The translations under genes and the position numbers were made by a program. Shown one piece after another: positions 1 through 10,334 of a stretch of 64,000 nt of DNA. The stretch is from Rhabditoides inermis (Eukaryota; Nematoda; Chromadorea; Rhabditida; Rhabditidae). Numbering within the stretch: the stretch's first letter is position 1; the number at the start of each line of letters is the position of its first letter. Under the pieces are notes generated by a model. It saw only the letters and a program-made list of their open reading frames with translations, had not been told where the DNA came from and searched no databases. The stretch lies in contig CAWZYM010000367.1 of the NCBI GenBank assembly GCA_963966185.1, positions 132,501 to 196,500 on the forward strand, read 5' to 3'.

Positions 1-582
1 TTTCTAGAAGAAATCAGTGAAAAGGGTATACTTTGAAAGGAGTTATCTCTCCGGAAAGAATGACAGACAGACACACACCATAGTAAATATTAGTCTAAAG
101 GGGGGAATGTTTGAAGTTTTAGATGCGAAAAGATTGTTTTGCGGGTGAGCGTTGTGGACATGTTTTGTTTGCTTTAATATCATCTCCATGATATTATCTT
201 TCGTTCTGATCACTTTTTGTACTATTAATTTCCTTTTAATGTTAAAATAATCGCTTGAAACGTAATTCGCAAAAAATAGTGTTTCATTGTGCACCGCAAC
301 AGTGTTGCAAGGCAATACACGAATTATGACTGGCTGTGCCGGCGTGATTTTGTTTATTTCCTTGTTCAATGTTGTTTTTATGAAATAATTTGTGTTCTAT
401 TGTCTTTAATAATTTGTGTCATTACTATGTTCATGTGCTGTATGAGTTTATTTCGCTTGCCGCACTCATTTAGTCGCGTTGTTGCTCGAGTTGTAATTTC
501 GTTGTTTTTGTTGTTGTTTTGTATTGCGTGTTGTTTTATTAGTTCGCAACGTGTTCTACATGTTTATTGTTATTTGTTTCAG
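1..582. other. AT-rich non-coding flank or intron
   Basis: I see no supported gene here. The sequence is AT-rich with TTG/TTGTT-rich runs, most clearly at 480-580, and ends in TTTGTTTCAG at 573-582, a good 3' splice site in front of the first recognisable E1 exon. Open frames on either strand reach about 110 codons but show no recognisable domain and have no conserved-looking composition. The most economical reading is the tail of an intron, or the 5' flank of the pseudogene that follows. No promoter motif is convincing. Confidence 0.6.
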
Positions 583-590
583 GATCAAAT

Positions 591-607
591 CGGTCTAGTC
601 GGTCTAG
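591..607 (+). repeat. 8-bp direct repeat at first exon edge
   Basis: CGGTCTAG occurs at 591-598 and again at 600-607. In the DHLKNQ reading frame each copy supplies a TAG stop. Each copy also ends in AG, so a splice acceptor at 606-607 would bypass both stops. The stronger acceptor is TTTCAG at 577-582, so this exon is either broken by two stops or begins late at 608. Confidence 0.55.
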
Positions 608-1315
608 ACCATCACTGACCACCTCAAGAACCAGCTTCTCATCAGGAGCTACCATGTGCGTTAAACTATGATTATTTATGTGATTATGAAATTTAATATC
701 AGTGCCGCATGATTGACCAGTCGTCGTCGATGTGCGTGGACTCTGTGATGATTGGCATGCCGCACCGCGGTCGCCTCAGCGTGCTGGCCCAAATGTGTGC
801 CGCCAGCCTCTGTCCACCATCCCCTCGCAGTTCTCGCACCTCGAACCCGCGGATGAGGGTGAGTTTCTTCAGAAGCCTGTTATTGTTTCTGCTATCGCCG
901 AGAATGGAATGTGAAAGCGGGACCTATTGATTTTTGATTGCTCGCTGATGCCGCTGAAACAATTGTACTAAACATTGTATGTGTACCACTTACAGAATCG
1001 GGTGATGTGAAGTACCGTCTGGGAGTGTGCGTGGAGCGCCTGAACAGGCAGGTGCAGCGCAACGTGAAGATTGCCGTCGTCGCCAACCCGTCTCATTTCG
1101 AAGCTGTCGACCCCGTCGTCATGAGCGAGGTGCGTTTGCGTTGCGCTCTCGTTCATTTCAATGGCTCAAATTCGCGTTGCACGGGGATTGACGCGTGCGT
1201 TAAGCGTAAAATTTCGACTAATAGTCTTATTGTATTGTGTCTGGACTTGTTAGAGTGTTGCAGGTGCGCGCCGAGGTGTTCTACGCGGGCGACACAAAGT
1301 GCGACCGCACGATGT

Positions 1316-1399
1316 TCATGCACGGAGACGCGACCTTCTCGGGCCAGGAGGCCATAGTCATGCACAGAGACGCGGCCTTCTCGGGCCAGGAGGTCGTCA
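1316..1399 (+). repeat. 42-bp tandem duplication inside E1 exon
   Basis: Two copies, 1316-1357 and 1358-1399, encode MHGDATFSGQEAIV and MHRDAAFSGQEVV in the same frame. OGDH proteins have this HGDA.F.GQG(V/I)V segment once, so the 14-codon repeat is an acquired tandem duplication. It is in frame, but the second copy runs into TAG at 1402-1404. The copies differ at several bases, so the duplication is not brand new, or one copy has been altered. Confidence 0.85.
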
Positions 1400-1406
1400 T
1401 GTAGAC

Positions 1407-1422
1407 GTTCAACGGTTCAACC
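1407..1422 (+). repeat. 8-bp tandem duplication causing a frameshift
   Basis: GTTCAACG (1407-1414) is followed directly by GTTCAACC (1415-1422). The family sequence here reads ETFNLD.LP once. Adding 8 bases moves TFN into one frame and FNLDNLPLYNTHG into another, so this small duplication explains the frame change seen inside the exon. Confidence 0.7.
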
Positions 1423-1624
1423 TCGACAACCTGCCCTTGTACAACACCCACGGAGCCATCCACATTGTCGTTAATAATCACATTGGATTTACCATCATGC
1501 ACGCGGTGAGTGTGTTCAATTTTTGAGTTTTTGTGTGTTACCTGTTTGTTTTGTACGTGTGTTCTGTTGACGTATTTGAGTTTACCCCGATCGTTTAGCT
1601 GCTCGCCGTACTGCACGGACATGG

Positions 1625-1638
1625 GCCGCGTGCCGCGT
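1625..1638 (+). repeat. 7-bp tandem duplication causing a frameshift
   Basis: GCCGCGT is present twice in a row, at 1625-1631 and 1632-1638. Upstream the frame reads SPYCTDMGR, and downstream, one base out of register, it reads RVVGCPIFHGNVDD. Removing one 7-base copy would restore the family-like order DMGRVVGCPIF, so the shift comes from this duplication. Confidence 0.75.
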
Positions 1639-1683
1639 GGTGGGCTGTCCGATCTTCCATGGGAACGTGGACGACTCGGAGAC

Positions 1684-1714
1684 GGTACTCCAGTCAGTCA
1701 GGTACTCCAGTCAG
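1684..1714 (+). repeat. 14-bp direct repeat at internal E1 deletion
   Basis: GGTACTCCAGTCAG occurs at 1684-1697 and at 1701-1714. The protein jumps here from the VDD.E.V segment to the GVANE segment, skipping about 60-70 residues normally found between them. The repeat therefore sits exactly at a deletion scar. Confidence 0.7.
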
Positions 1715-2097
1715 GAGTCGCCAACGAGGACTACATCAAGGTGGGCTGGAGAAGGAGGAGGGTTTTGTTACTGATCGAGTTGATTGCAGGGGGAGCTGAC
1801 CAAGTACTGTAATATTCTCGAGAACGCCCAGAAGGTTACGTTTGTGCGCACGACTGGCTCGACTTGCCCTGGGATGAATTCTTCAAGAAGCGCGACCCTC
1901 TCAACGACCACATCATCAACAAGTTCTCGTCGTACCATATAGCTATCGAATTCGCTCATCGATTGTTTTGTTGTTTTGTTTGTTCAATAAAGAGCTTAGC
2001 TGAAAAACTGACTTCAAATATAATTGGGTACACATATAAACACTACACACTTCTACACAGTCATCTATAACCAATTTCTTGATCTCTTTACACCGTC

Positions 2098-2112
2098 CTA
2101 CACGCTGTGTAG
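2098..2112. repeat. Inverted repeat, 6-bp arms
   Basis: CTACAC at 2098-2103 and GTGTAG at 2107-2112 flank the 3-base loop GCT, giving a perfect short hairpin. The same hexamers recur at 2050-2060, 2120-2130, 2170-2176 and 2186-2206, so the whole tract is inverted-repeat rich. Confidence 0.65.
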
Positions 2113-2167
2113 AACTCAGTTTTCTACACACCAGCGCCGTGTTGCACTCAGTGCTATTCCAATCTCG

Positions 2168-2197
2168 CCGTGTAGAAAATTTTTGTGTAGTACACGG
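2168..2197. repeat. Inverted repeat, 7-bp arms, at array edge
   Basis: CCGTGTA at 2168-2174 pairs with TACACGG at 2191-2197 around a 16-base AT-rich loop. It ends 17 bases before the first satellite unit. It could be the remains of a small terminal-inverted-repeat element or a fold-back that marks the array boundary. No target-site duplication was recognised. Confidence 0.5.
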
Positions 2198-2215
2198 TGT
2201 AGAACAGTATCTGAG

Positions 2216-4548
2216 GTCGGCCGATGTCAACCGATGTTAGCAGATGAGGGCTGGAGTGGACAGAGAAAGGTCGGCCGACGTCGGCCGATGTCAACCGATG
2301 TTGGCAGATGAGGGCTGGATTGAACAGAGAAACGTCGGCCAACGTCGGCCGATGTCGGCCGATGTTTGTCGATGTCGGCGGATGAATACTGGAGTTGACA
2401 GAAAAACGTCGGCCGACGTCGGCCGATGTCAGCCGATGTCGGGTGTGATGAGGAGTGGAGTTAACAGAGAAACGTCGGCGTCGGCCGATGTCAATTGAGG
2501 TTAGCAGATGAGGGCTGGATTGAACAGAGAAACGTCGGCCGACGTCGGCCGATGTCAACCGATGTTGGCAAATGAAGGCTGGAGTGAACAGAGAAACGTC
2601 GGCCGACGTCGGCCGATGTCAACCGATGTTAGCAGATGAGGGCTGGAGTGGACAGAGAAACGTCGGCCGACGTCGGCCGATGTCAACCGATGTTAGCAGA
2701 TGAGAGCTGGATTGAACAGAGAAACGTCGGCCAACGTCGGCCGACGTCGGCCGATGTCAGCCGATGTCGGTTGTGATGAGGAGTGGAGTTAACAGAGAAA
2801 CGTCGGCGTCGGCCGATGTCAATTGAGGTTAGCAGATGAGGGCTGGATTGAACAGAGAAACGTCGGCCGACGTCGGCCGATGTCAACCGATGTTGGCAGA
2901 TGAGGGCTGAAGTGAACAGGTGGAGTTGACAGAAAAAAAACGTCGGCCGACGTCGGCCGATGTCAGCCATGTCAGCCGATATTGGTTGCGATGCGGGGTG
3001 GAGTTGACAGAAAAACGTCGGCCGACGTCGGCCGATGTCAACCGATGTTGGCAGATGAGGGCTGGAGTGAACAGAGAAACGTCGGCCGACGTCGGCCGAT
3101 GTCAACCGATTTTGGCTAGATGAGTGCTGGATTGAACAGAAAAACGTTGGCCGACGTCGGCCGATGTCAACCGATGTTGGCAGATGAGGGCTGGAGTGAA
3201 CAGAGAAACGTCGGCCGACGTCGGCCGATGTCAACCGATGTTAGCAGATGAGGGCTGGAGTGGACAGAGAAAGGTCGGCCGACGTCGGCCGATGTCAACC
3301 GATGTTGGCAGATGAGGGCTGGAGTGAACAGAGAAACGTCGGCCGACGTCGGCCGATGTCAACCGATGTTAGCAGATGAGGGCTGGATTGAACAGAGAAA
3401 CGTCGGCCAACGTCGGCCGATGTCGGCCGATGTTAGCAGATGAGGGCTGGATTGAACAGAGAAACGTCGGCCGACGTCGGCCGATGTCAACCGATGTTGG
3501 CAGATGAGGGCTGGAGTGAACAGAGAAACGTCGGCCGACGTCGGCCGATGTCAACCGATGTTGGCAGATGAGGGCTGGAGTGAACAGAGAAACGTCGGCC
3601 GACGTCGGCCGATGTCAACCGATGTTAGCAGATGAGGGCAGGAGTGGACAGAGAAACGTCGGCCGACGTCGGCCGATGTCAACTGATGCCGGCAGATGAG
3701 TGCTGGATTGAACAGAGAAACGTTGGCCGACGTCGGCCGATGTCAACCGATGTTAGCAGATGAGGGCTGGAGTGGACGGAGAAACGTCGGCCGACGTCGG
3801 CCGATGTCAACCGATGTTAGCAGATGAGGGCTGGAGTGGACGGAGAAACGTCGGCCGACGTCGGCCGATGTCAACCGATGCCGGCAGATGAGGGCTGAAG
3901 TGAACAGAGAAACGTCGGCCGACGTCGGCCGATGTCAACCGATGTTGGCAGATGAGGGCTGGAGTGAACAGAGAAACGTCGGCCGACGTCGGCCGATGTC
4001 AACCGATGCCGGCAGATGAGGGCTGAAGTGAACAGAGAAACGTCGGCCGACGTCGGCCGATGTCAACCGATGTTGGCAGATGAGGGCTGAAGTGAACAGA
4101 GAAACGTCGGCCGACGTCGGCCGATGTCAACCGATGTTGGCAGATGAGGGCTGGAGTGAACAGAGAAACGTCGGCCGACGTCGGCCGATGTCAGCCGATG
4201 TTTTTTTTCGATGTCGGCGGATGATCGGTTGCGATGCGGGGTGGAGTTGACAGAAAAAAACGTCGGCCGACGTCGGCCGATGTCAGCCATGTCAACCGAT
4301 GTTGGCAGATGAGGGCTGGATTGAACAGAGAAACGTCGGCCGACGTCGGCCGATGTCAACCGATGTTGGCAGATGAGGGCTGGAGTGAACAGAGAAACGT
4401 CGGCCGACGTCGGCCGATGTCAACCGATGTTGGCTAGATGAGGGCTGAAGTGAACAGAGAAACGTCGGCCGACGTCAGCCGATATTGGTTGCGATGCGGG
4501 GTGGAGTTGACAGAAAAACGTCGGCCGACGTCGGCCGATGTCAACCGA
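2216..4548 (+). repeat. 2.3-kb block repeated at 22320-24652
   Basis: The order of variant units from 2216 to 4548 is repeated at a constant offset of 20104 bases. The copies part where one has GTTGGCTAG (from 4549) and the other GTTGACAG (from 24653). I noticed one base difference, C at 4067 versus A at 24171. Such a long near-identical copy within one array implies a recent segmental copy or a collapsed or duplicated assembly path. Confidence 0.85.
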
Positions 4549-4976
4549 TGTTGGCTAGATGAGTGCTGGATTGAACAGAGAAACGTTGGCCGACGTCGGC
4601 CGATGTCAACCGATGTTGGCAGATGAGGGCTGGAGTGAACAGAGAAACGTCGGCCGACGTCGGCCGATGTCAACCGATGTTAGCAGATGAGGGCTGGAGT
4701 GGACAGAGAAACGTCGGCCGACGTCGGCCGATGTCAACCGATGTTGGCTAGATGAGTGCTGGATTGAACAGAGAAACGTTGGCCGACGTCGGCCGATGTC
4801 AACCGATGTTGGCAGATGAGGGCTGGAGTGAACAGAGAAACGTCGGCCGACGTCGGCCGATGTCAACCGATGTTAGCAGATGAGGGCTGGAGTGGACAGA
4901 GAAACGTCGGCCGACGTCGGCCGATGTCAACCGATGTTAGCAGATGAGGGCTGGATTGAACAGAGAAACGTCAGCC

Positions 4977-7700
4977 AACGTCGGCCGATGTCAGCCATGT
5001 CAGCCGATATTGGTTGCGATGCGGGGTGGAGTTGACAGAAAAACGTCGGCCGACGTCGGCCGATGTCAACCGATGTTAGCAGATGAGGGCTGGAGTGGAC
5101 AGAGAAACGTCGGCCGACGTCGGCCGATGTCAACCGATTTTGGCTAGATGAGTGCTGGATTGAACAGAGAAACGTTGGCCGACGTCGGCCGATGTCAACC
5201 GATGTTGGCAGATGAGGGCTGGAGTGAACAGAGAAAACGTCGGCCGACGTCGGCCGATGTCAACTGATGTTAGCAGATGAGGGCTGGAGTGGACAGAGAA
5301 ACGTCGGCCGACGTCGGCCGATGTCAACCGATGTTGGCAGATGAGGGCTGGAGTGAACAGAGAAACGTCGGCCGACGTCGGCCGATGTCAACCGATGTTG
5401 GCAGATGAGTGCTGGATTGAACAGAGAAACGTCGGCCGACGTCGGCCGATGTCAACCGATGCCGGCAGATGAGTGCTGGATTGAACAGAGAAACGTTGGC
5501 CGACGTCGGCCGATGTCAACCGATGTTAGCAGATGAGGGCTGGAGTGGACAGAGAAACGTCGGCCGACGTCGGCCGATGTCAACCGATGTTAGCAGATGA
5601 GGGCTGGAGTGGACAGAGAAAGGTCGGCCGACGTCGGCCGATGTCAACCGATGTTGGCAGATGAGGGCTGGAGTGAACAGAGAAACGTCGGCCGACGTCG
5701 GCCGATGTCAACCGATGTTAGCAGATGAGGGCTGGATTGAATAGAGAAACGTTGGCCGACGTCGGCCGATGTCAACCGATGTTGGCAGATGAGGGCTGGA
5801 GTGAACAGAGAAACGTCGGCCGACGTCGGCCGATGTCAACCGATGTTAGCAGATGAGGGCTGGAGTGGACAGAGAAACGTCGGCCGACGTCGGCCGATGT
5901 CAACCGATGTTAGCAGATGAGGGCTGGATTGAACAGAGAAACGTCGGCCAACGTCGGCCGACGTCGGCCGATGTCAGCCGATGTCGGTTGTGATGAGGAG
6001 TGGAGTTAACAGAGAAACGTCGGCGTCGGCCGATGTCAACCGATGTTGGCAGATGAGGACTGAAGTGAACAGAGAAACGTCGGCCGACGTCGGCCGATGT
6101 CAACCGATGTTGGCAGATGAGGGCTGGAGTGAACAGAGAAACGTCGGCCGACGTCGGCCGATGTCAGCCGATGTTTTTTTTCGATGTCGGCGGATGATCG
6201 GTTGCGATGCGGGGTGGAGTTGACAGAAAAAAACGTCGGCCGACGTCGGCCGATGTCAGCCATGTCAACCGATGTTGGCAGATGAGGGCTGGATTGAACA
6301 GAGAAACGTCGGCCGACGTCGGCCGATGTCAACCGATGTTGGCAGATGAGGGCTGGAGTGAACCGAGAAACGTCGGCCGACGTCGGCCGATGTCAACCGA
6401 TGTTGGCTAGATGAGGGCTGAAGTGAACAGAGAAACGTCGGCCGACGTCAGCCGATATTGGTTGCGATGCGGGGTGGAGTTGACAGAAAAACGTCGGCCG
6501 ACGTCGGCCGATGTCAACCGATGTTGACAGATGAGGGCTGGAGTGAACAGAGAAACGTTGGCCGACGTCGGCCGATGTCAACCGATGTTGGCAGATGAGG
6601 GCTGGAGTGAACAGAGAAACGTCGGCCGACGTCGGCCGATGTCAACCGATGTTAGCAGATGAGGGCTGGAGTGGACAGAGAAACGTCGGCCGACGTCGGC
6701 CGATGTCAACCGATGTTAGCAGATGAGGGCTGGATTGAACAGAGAAACGTCGGCCAACGTCGGCCGACGTCGGCCGATGTCAGCCGATGTCGGTTGTGAT
6801 GAGGAGTGGAGTTAACAGAGAAACGTCGGCGTCGGCCGATGTCAATTGAGGTTAGCAGATGAGGGCTGGATTGAACAGAGAAACGTCGGCCGACGTCGGC
6901 CGATGTCAGCCATGTCAGCCGATATTGGTTGCGATGCGGGGTGGAGTTGACAGAAAAACGTCGGCCGACGTCGGCCGATGTCAACCGATGTTGGCAGATG
7001 AGGGCTGGAGTGAACAGAGAAACGTCGGCCGACGTCGGCCGATGTCAACCGATTTTGGCTAGATGAGTGCTGGATTGAACAGAGAAACGCTGGCCGACGT
7101 CGGCCGATGTCAACCGATGTTGGCAGATGAAGGCTGGAGTGAACAGAGAAACGTCGGCCGACGTCGGCCGATGTCAACCGATGTTGGCAGATGAGGGCTG
7201 GAGTGAACAGAGAAACGTCGGCCGACGTCGGCCGATGTCAACCGATGCCGGCAGATGAGGGCTGAAGTGAACAGAGAAACGTCGGCCGACGTCGGCCGAT
7301 GTCAATTGAGGTTAGCAGATGAGGGCTGGATTGAACAGAGAAACGTCGGCCAACGTCGGCCGATGTCGGCCGATGTTTGTCGATGTCGGCGGATGAATAC
7401 TGGAGTTGACAGAAAAACGTCGGCCGACGTCGGCCGATGTCAGCCGATGTCGGTTGTGATGAGGAGTGGAGTTAACAGAGAAACGTTGGCCGACGTCGGC
7501 CGATGTCAACCGATGTTAGCAGATGAGGGCTGGAGTGGACAGAGAAACGTCGGCCGACGTCGGCCGATGTCAACCGATGTTAGCAGATGAGGGCTGGAGT
7601 GGACAGAGAAACGTCGGCCGACGTCGGCCGATGTCAACCGATGTTGGCAGATGAGGGCTGGAGTGAACAGAGAAACGTCGGCCGACGTCGGCCGATGTCA
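4977..7700 (+). repeat. 2.7-kb block repeated at 13230-15953
   Basis: Variant order matches 13230-15953 at a constant offset of 8253. The match ends where 7701 continues as the GATTTTGGCTAG variant while 15954 enters the T8 variant. The part 5755-6480 occurs a third time at 28309-29034 (offset 22554), where the array is cut off. Confidence 0.85.
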
Positions 7701-10334
7701 ACCGATTTTGGCTAGATGAGTGCTGGATTGAACAGAAAAACGTTGGCCGACGTCGGCCGATGTCAACCGATGTTGGCAGATGAGGGCTGGAGTGAACAGA
7801 GAAACGTCGGCCGACGTCGGCCGATGTCAACCGATGTTAGCAGATGAGGGCTGGAGTGGACAGAGAAAGGTCGGCCGACGTCGGCCGATGTCAACCGATG
7901 TTGGCAGATGAGGGCTGGAGTGAACAGAGAAACGTCGGCCGACGTCGGCCGATGTCAACCGATGTTAGCAGATGAGGGCTGGATTGAACAGAGAAACGTC
8001 GGCCAACGTCGGCCGATGTCGGCCGATGTTAGCAGATGAGGGCTGGATTGAACAGAGAAACGTCGGCCGACGTCGGCCGATGTCAACCGATGTTGGCAGA
8101 TGAGGGCTGGAGTGAACAGAGAAACGTCGGCCGACGTCGGCCGATGTCAACCGATGTTGGCAGATGAGGGCTGGAGTGAACAGAGAAACGTCGGCCGACG
8201 TCGGCCGATGTCAACCGATGTTAGCAGATGAGGGCAGGAGTGGACAGAGAAACGTCGGCCGACGTCGGCCGATGTCAACTGATGCCGGCAGATGAGTGCT
8301 GGATTGAACAGAGAAACGTTGGCCGACGTCGGCCGATGTCAACCGATGTTAGCAGATGAGGGCTGGAGTGGACGGAGAAACGTCGGCCGACGTCGGCCGA
8401 TGTCAACCGATGTTAGCAGATGAGGGCTGGAGTGGACGGAGAAACGTCGGCCGACGTCGGCCGATGTCAACCGATGCCGGCAGATGAGGGCTGAAGTGAA
8501 CAGAGAAACGTCGGCCGACGTCGGCCGATGTCAACCGATGTTGGCAGATGAGGGCTGGAGTGAACAGAGAAACGTCGGCCGACGTCGGCCGATGTCAACC
8601 GATGCCGGCAGATGAGGGCTGAAGTGAACAGAGAAACGTCGGCCGACGTCGGCCGATGTCAACCGATGTTGGCAGATGAGGGCTGAAGTGAACAGAGAAA
8701 CGTCGGCCGACGTCGGCCGATGTCAACCGATGTTGGCAGATGAGGGCTGGAGTGAACAGAGAAACGTCGGCCGACGTCGGCCGATGTCAACCGATGTTGG
8801 CAGATGAGGGCTGGAGTGAACAGAGAAACGTCGGCCGACGTCGGCCGATGTCAACCGATGTTGGCAGATGAGGGCTGGAGTGAACAGAGAAACGTCGGCC
8901 GACGTCGGCCGATGTCAACCGATGTTAGCAGATGAGGGCAGGAGTGGACAGAGAAACGTCGGCCGACGTCGGCCGATGTCAACTGATGCCGGCAGATGAG
9001 TGCTGGATTGAACAGAGAAACGTTGGCCGACGTCGGCCGATGTCAACCGATGTTAGCAGATGAGGGCTGGAGTGGACGGAGAAACGTCGGCCGACGTCGG
9101 CCGATGTCAACCGATGTTAGCAGATGAGGGCTGGAGTGGACGGAGAAACGTCGGCCGACGTCGGCCGATGTCAACCGATGCCGGCAGATGAGGGCTGAAG
9201 TGAACAGAGAAACGTCGGCCGACGTCGGCCGATGTCAACCGATGTTGGCAGATGAGGGCTGGAGTGAACAGAGAAACGTCGGCCGACGTCGGCCGATGTC
9301 AACCGATGCCGGCAGATGAGGGCTGAAGTGAACAGAGAAACGTCGGCCGACGTCGGCCGATGTCAACCGATGTTGGCAGATGAGGGCTGAAGTGAACAGA
9401 GAAACGTCGGCCGACGTCGGCCGATGTCAACCGATGTTGGCAGATGAGGGCTGGAGTGAACAGAGAAACGTCGGCCGACGTCGGCCGATGTCAGCCGATG
9501 TTTTTTTTCGATGTCGGCGGATGATCGGTTGCGATGCGGGGTGGAGTTGACAGAAAAAAAACGTCGGCCGACGTCGGCCGATGTCAGCCATGTCAACCGA
9601 TGTTGGCAGATGAGGGCTGGATTGAACAGAGAAACGTCGGCCGACGTCGGCCGATGTCAACCGATGTTGGCAGATGAGGGCTGGAGTGAACAGAGAAACG
9701 TCGGCCGACGTCGGCCGATGTCAACCGATGTTGGCTAGATGAGGGCTGAAGTGAACAGAGAAACGTCGGCCGACGTCAGCCGATATTGGTTGCGATGCGG
9801 GGTGGAGTTGACAGAAAAACGTCGGCCGACGTCGGCCGATGTCAACCGATGTTGACAGATGAGGGCTGGAGTGAACAGAGAAACGTCGGCCGACGTCGGC
9901 CGATGTCAACCGATGTTGGCTAGATGAGTGCTGGATTGAACAGAGAAACGTTGGCCGACGTCGGCCGATGTCAACCGATGTTGGCAGATGAGGGCTGGAG
10001 TGAACAGAGAAACGTCGGCCGACGTCGGCCGATGTCAACCGATGTTAGCAGATGAGGGCAGGAGTGGACAGAGAAACGTCGGCCGACGTCGGCCGATGTC
10101 AACTGATGCCGGCAGATGAGTGCTGGATTGAACAGAGAAACGTTGGCCGACGTCGGCCGATGTCAACCGATGTTAGCAGATGAGGGCTGGAGTGGACGGA
10201 GAAACGTCGGCCGACGTCGGCCGATGTCAACCGATGTTAGCAGATGAGGGCTGGAGTGGACGGAGAAACGTCGGCCGACGTCGGCCGATGTCAACCGATG
10301 CCGGCAGATGAGGGCTGAAGTGAACAGAGAAACG

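Larger units (their letters stand above)
583..1935 (+). pseudogene. OGDH: 2-oxoglutarate dehydrogenase E1 pseudogene, partial, with introns
   Basis: The intact family is the thiamine-diphosphate E1 subunit of the mitochondrial 2-oxoglutarate dehydrogenase complex, which oxidatively decarboxylates 2-oxoglutarate in the TCA cycle. Six exon-like pieces are visible: 583-655 (DHLKNQLLIRSYH), 703-858 (VDSVMIGMPHRGRLSVLA, then NVCRQPL..LEPADEG in another frame), 996-1129 (GDVKYRLG..VANPSHFEAVDPVV), 1264-1505 (VRAEVFYAGD..HGDATFSGQE, then THGAIHIVVNNHIGFT), 1599-1740 (SPYCTDMGR, then VVGCPIFHGNVDD, then SGVANEDYIK) and 1790-1935 (ELTKYCNILENAQKV, then DWLDLPWDEFFKKRDP). Introns 656-702, 859-995, 1130-1263, 1506-1598 and 1741-1789 are all GT...AG, so this is an unprocessed copy, not a retrocopy. 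Lesions are net +2 bases near 790, TAG at 1402-1404, and frameshifts near 1407-1422, 1625-1638 and 1845. About 110 residues are missing between the first two exons, about 60-70 after VDDSETVLQ, and the whole C-terminal half is absent. The lost part includes the GHNE.DEPMFTQP region. Consensus errors could explain single-base shifts but not the missing segments. Confidence 0.88.
1936..2213. other. AT-rich transition between pseudogene and satellite
   Basis: E1 similarity stops at about 1935. The interval has no supported gene. An AATAAA hexamer lies at 1986-1991 and could be a polyadenylation signal, but nothing else supports it. From about 2050 the hexamers CTACAC and GTGTAG recur many times in both orientations. 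The first satellite unit begins at 2214-2216, starting inside the unit at the second decamer. Confidence 0.6.

Noticed and set aside
43..618. Open frames on both strands upstream of the pseudogene.
   Set aside because: They have AT-driven composition, no recognisable domain and overlapping opposite frames, and the sequence leads into a splice acceptor.
1986..1991. AATAAA as a polyadenylation signal for the E1 copy.
   Set aside because: The gene is truncated in the middle of the protein here and the surrounding DNA is AT-rich, so a chance hexamer is likely.
1864..2070. An open frame continuing from the last E1 exon (DLPWDEFFKKRDP and onward).
   Set aside because: Only the first part, to about 1935, is E1-like. 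The rest is AT-rich non-coding sequence that happens to stay open.
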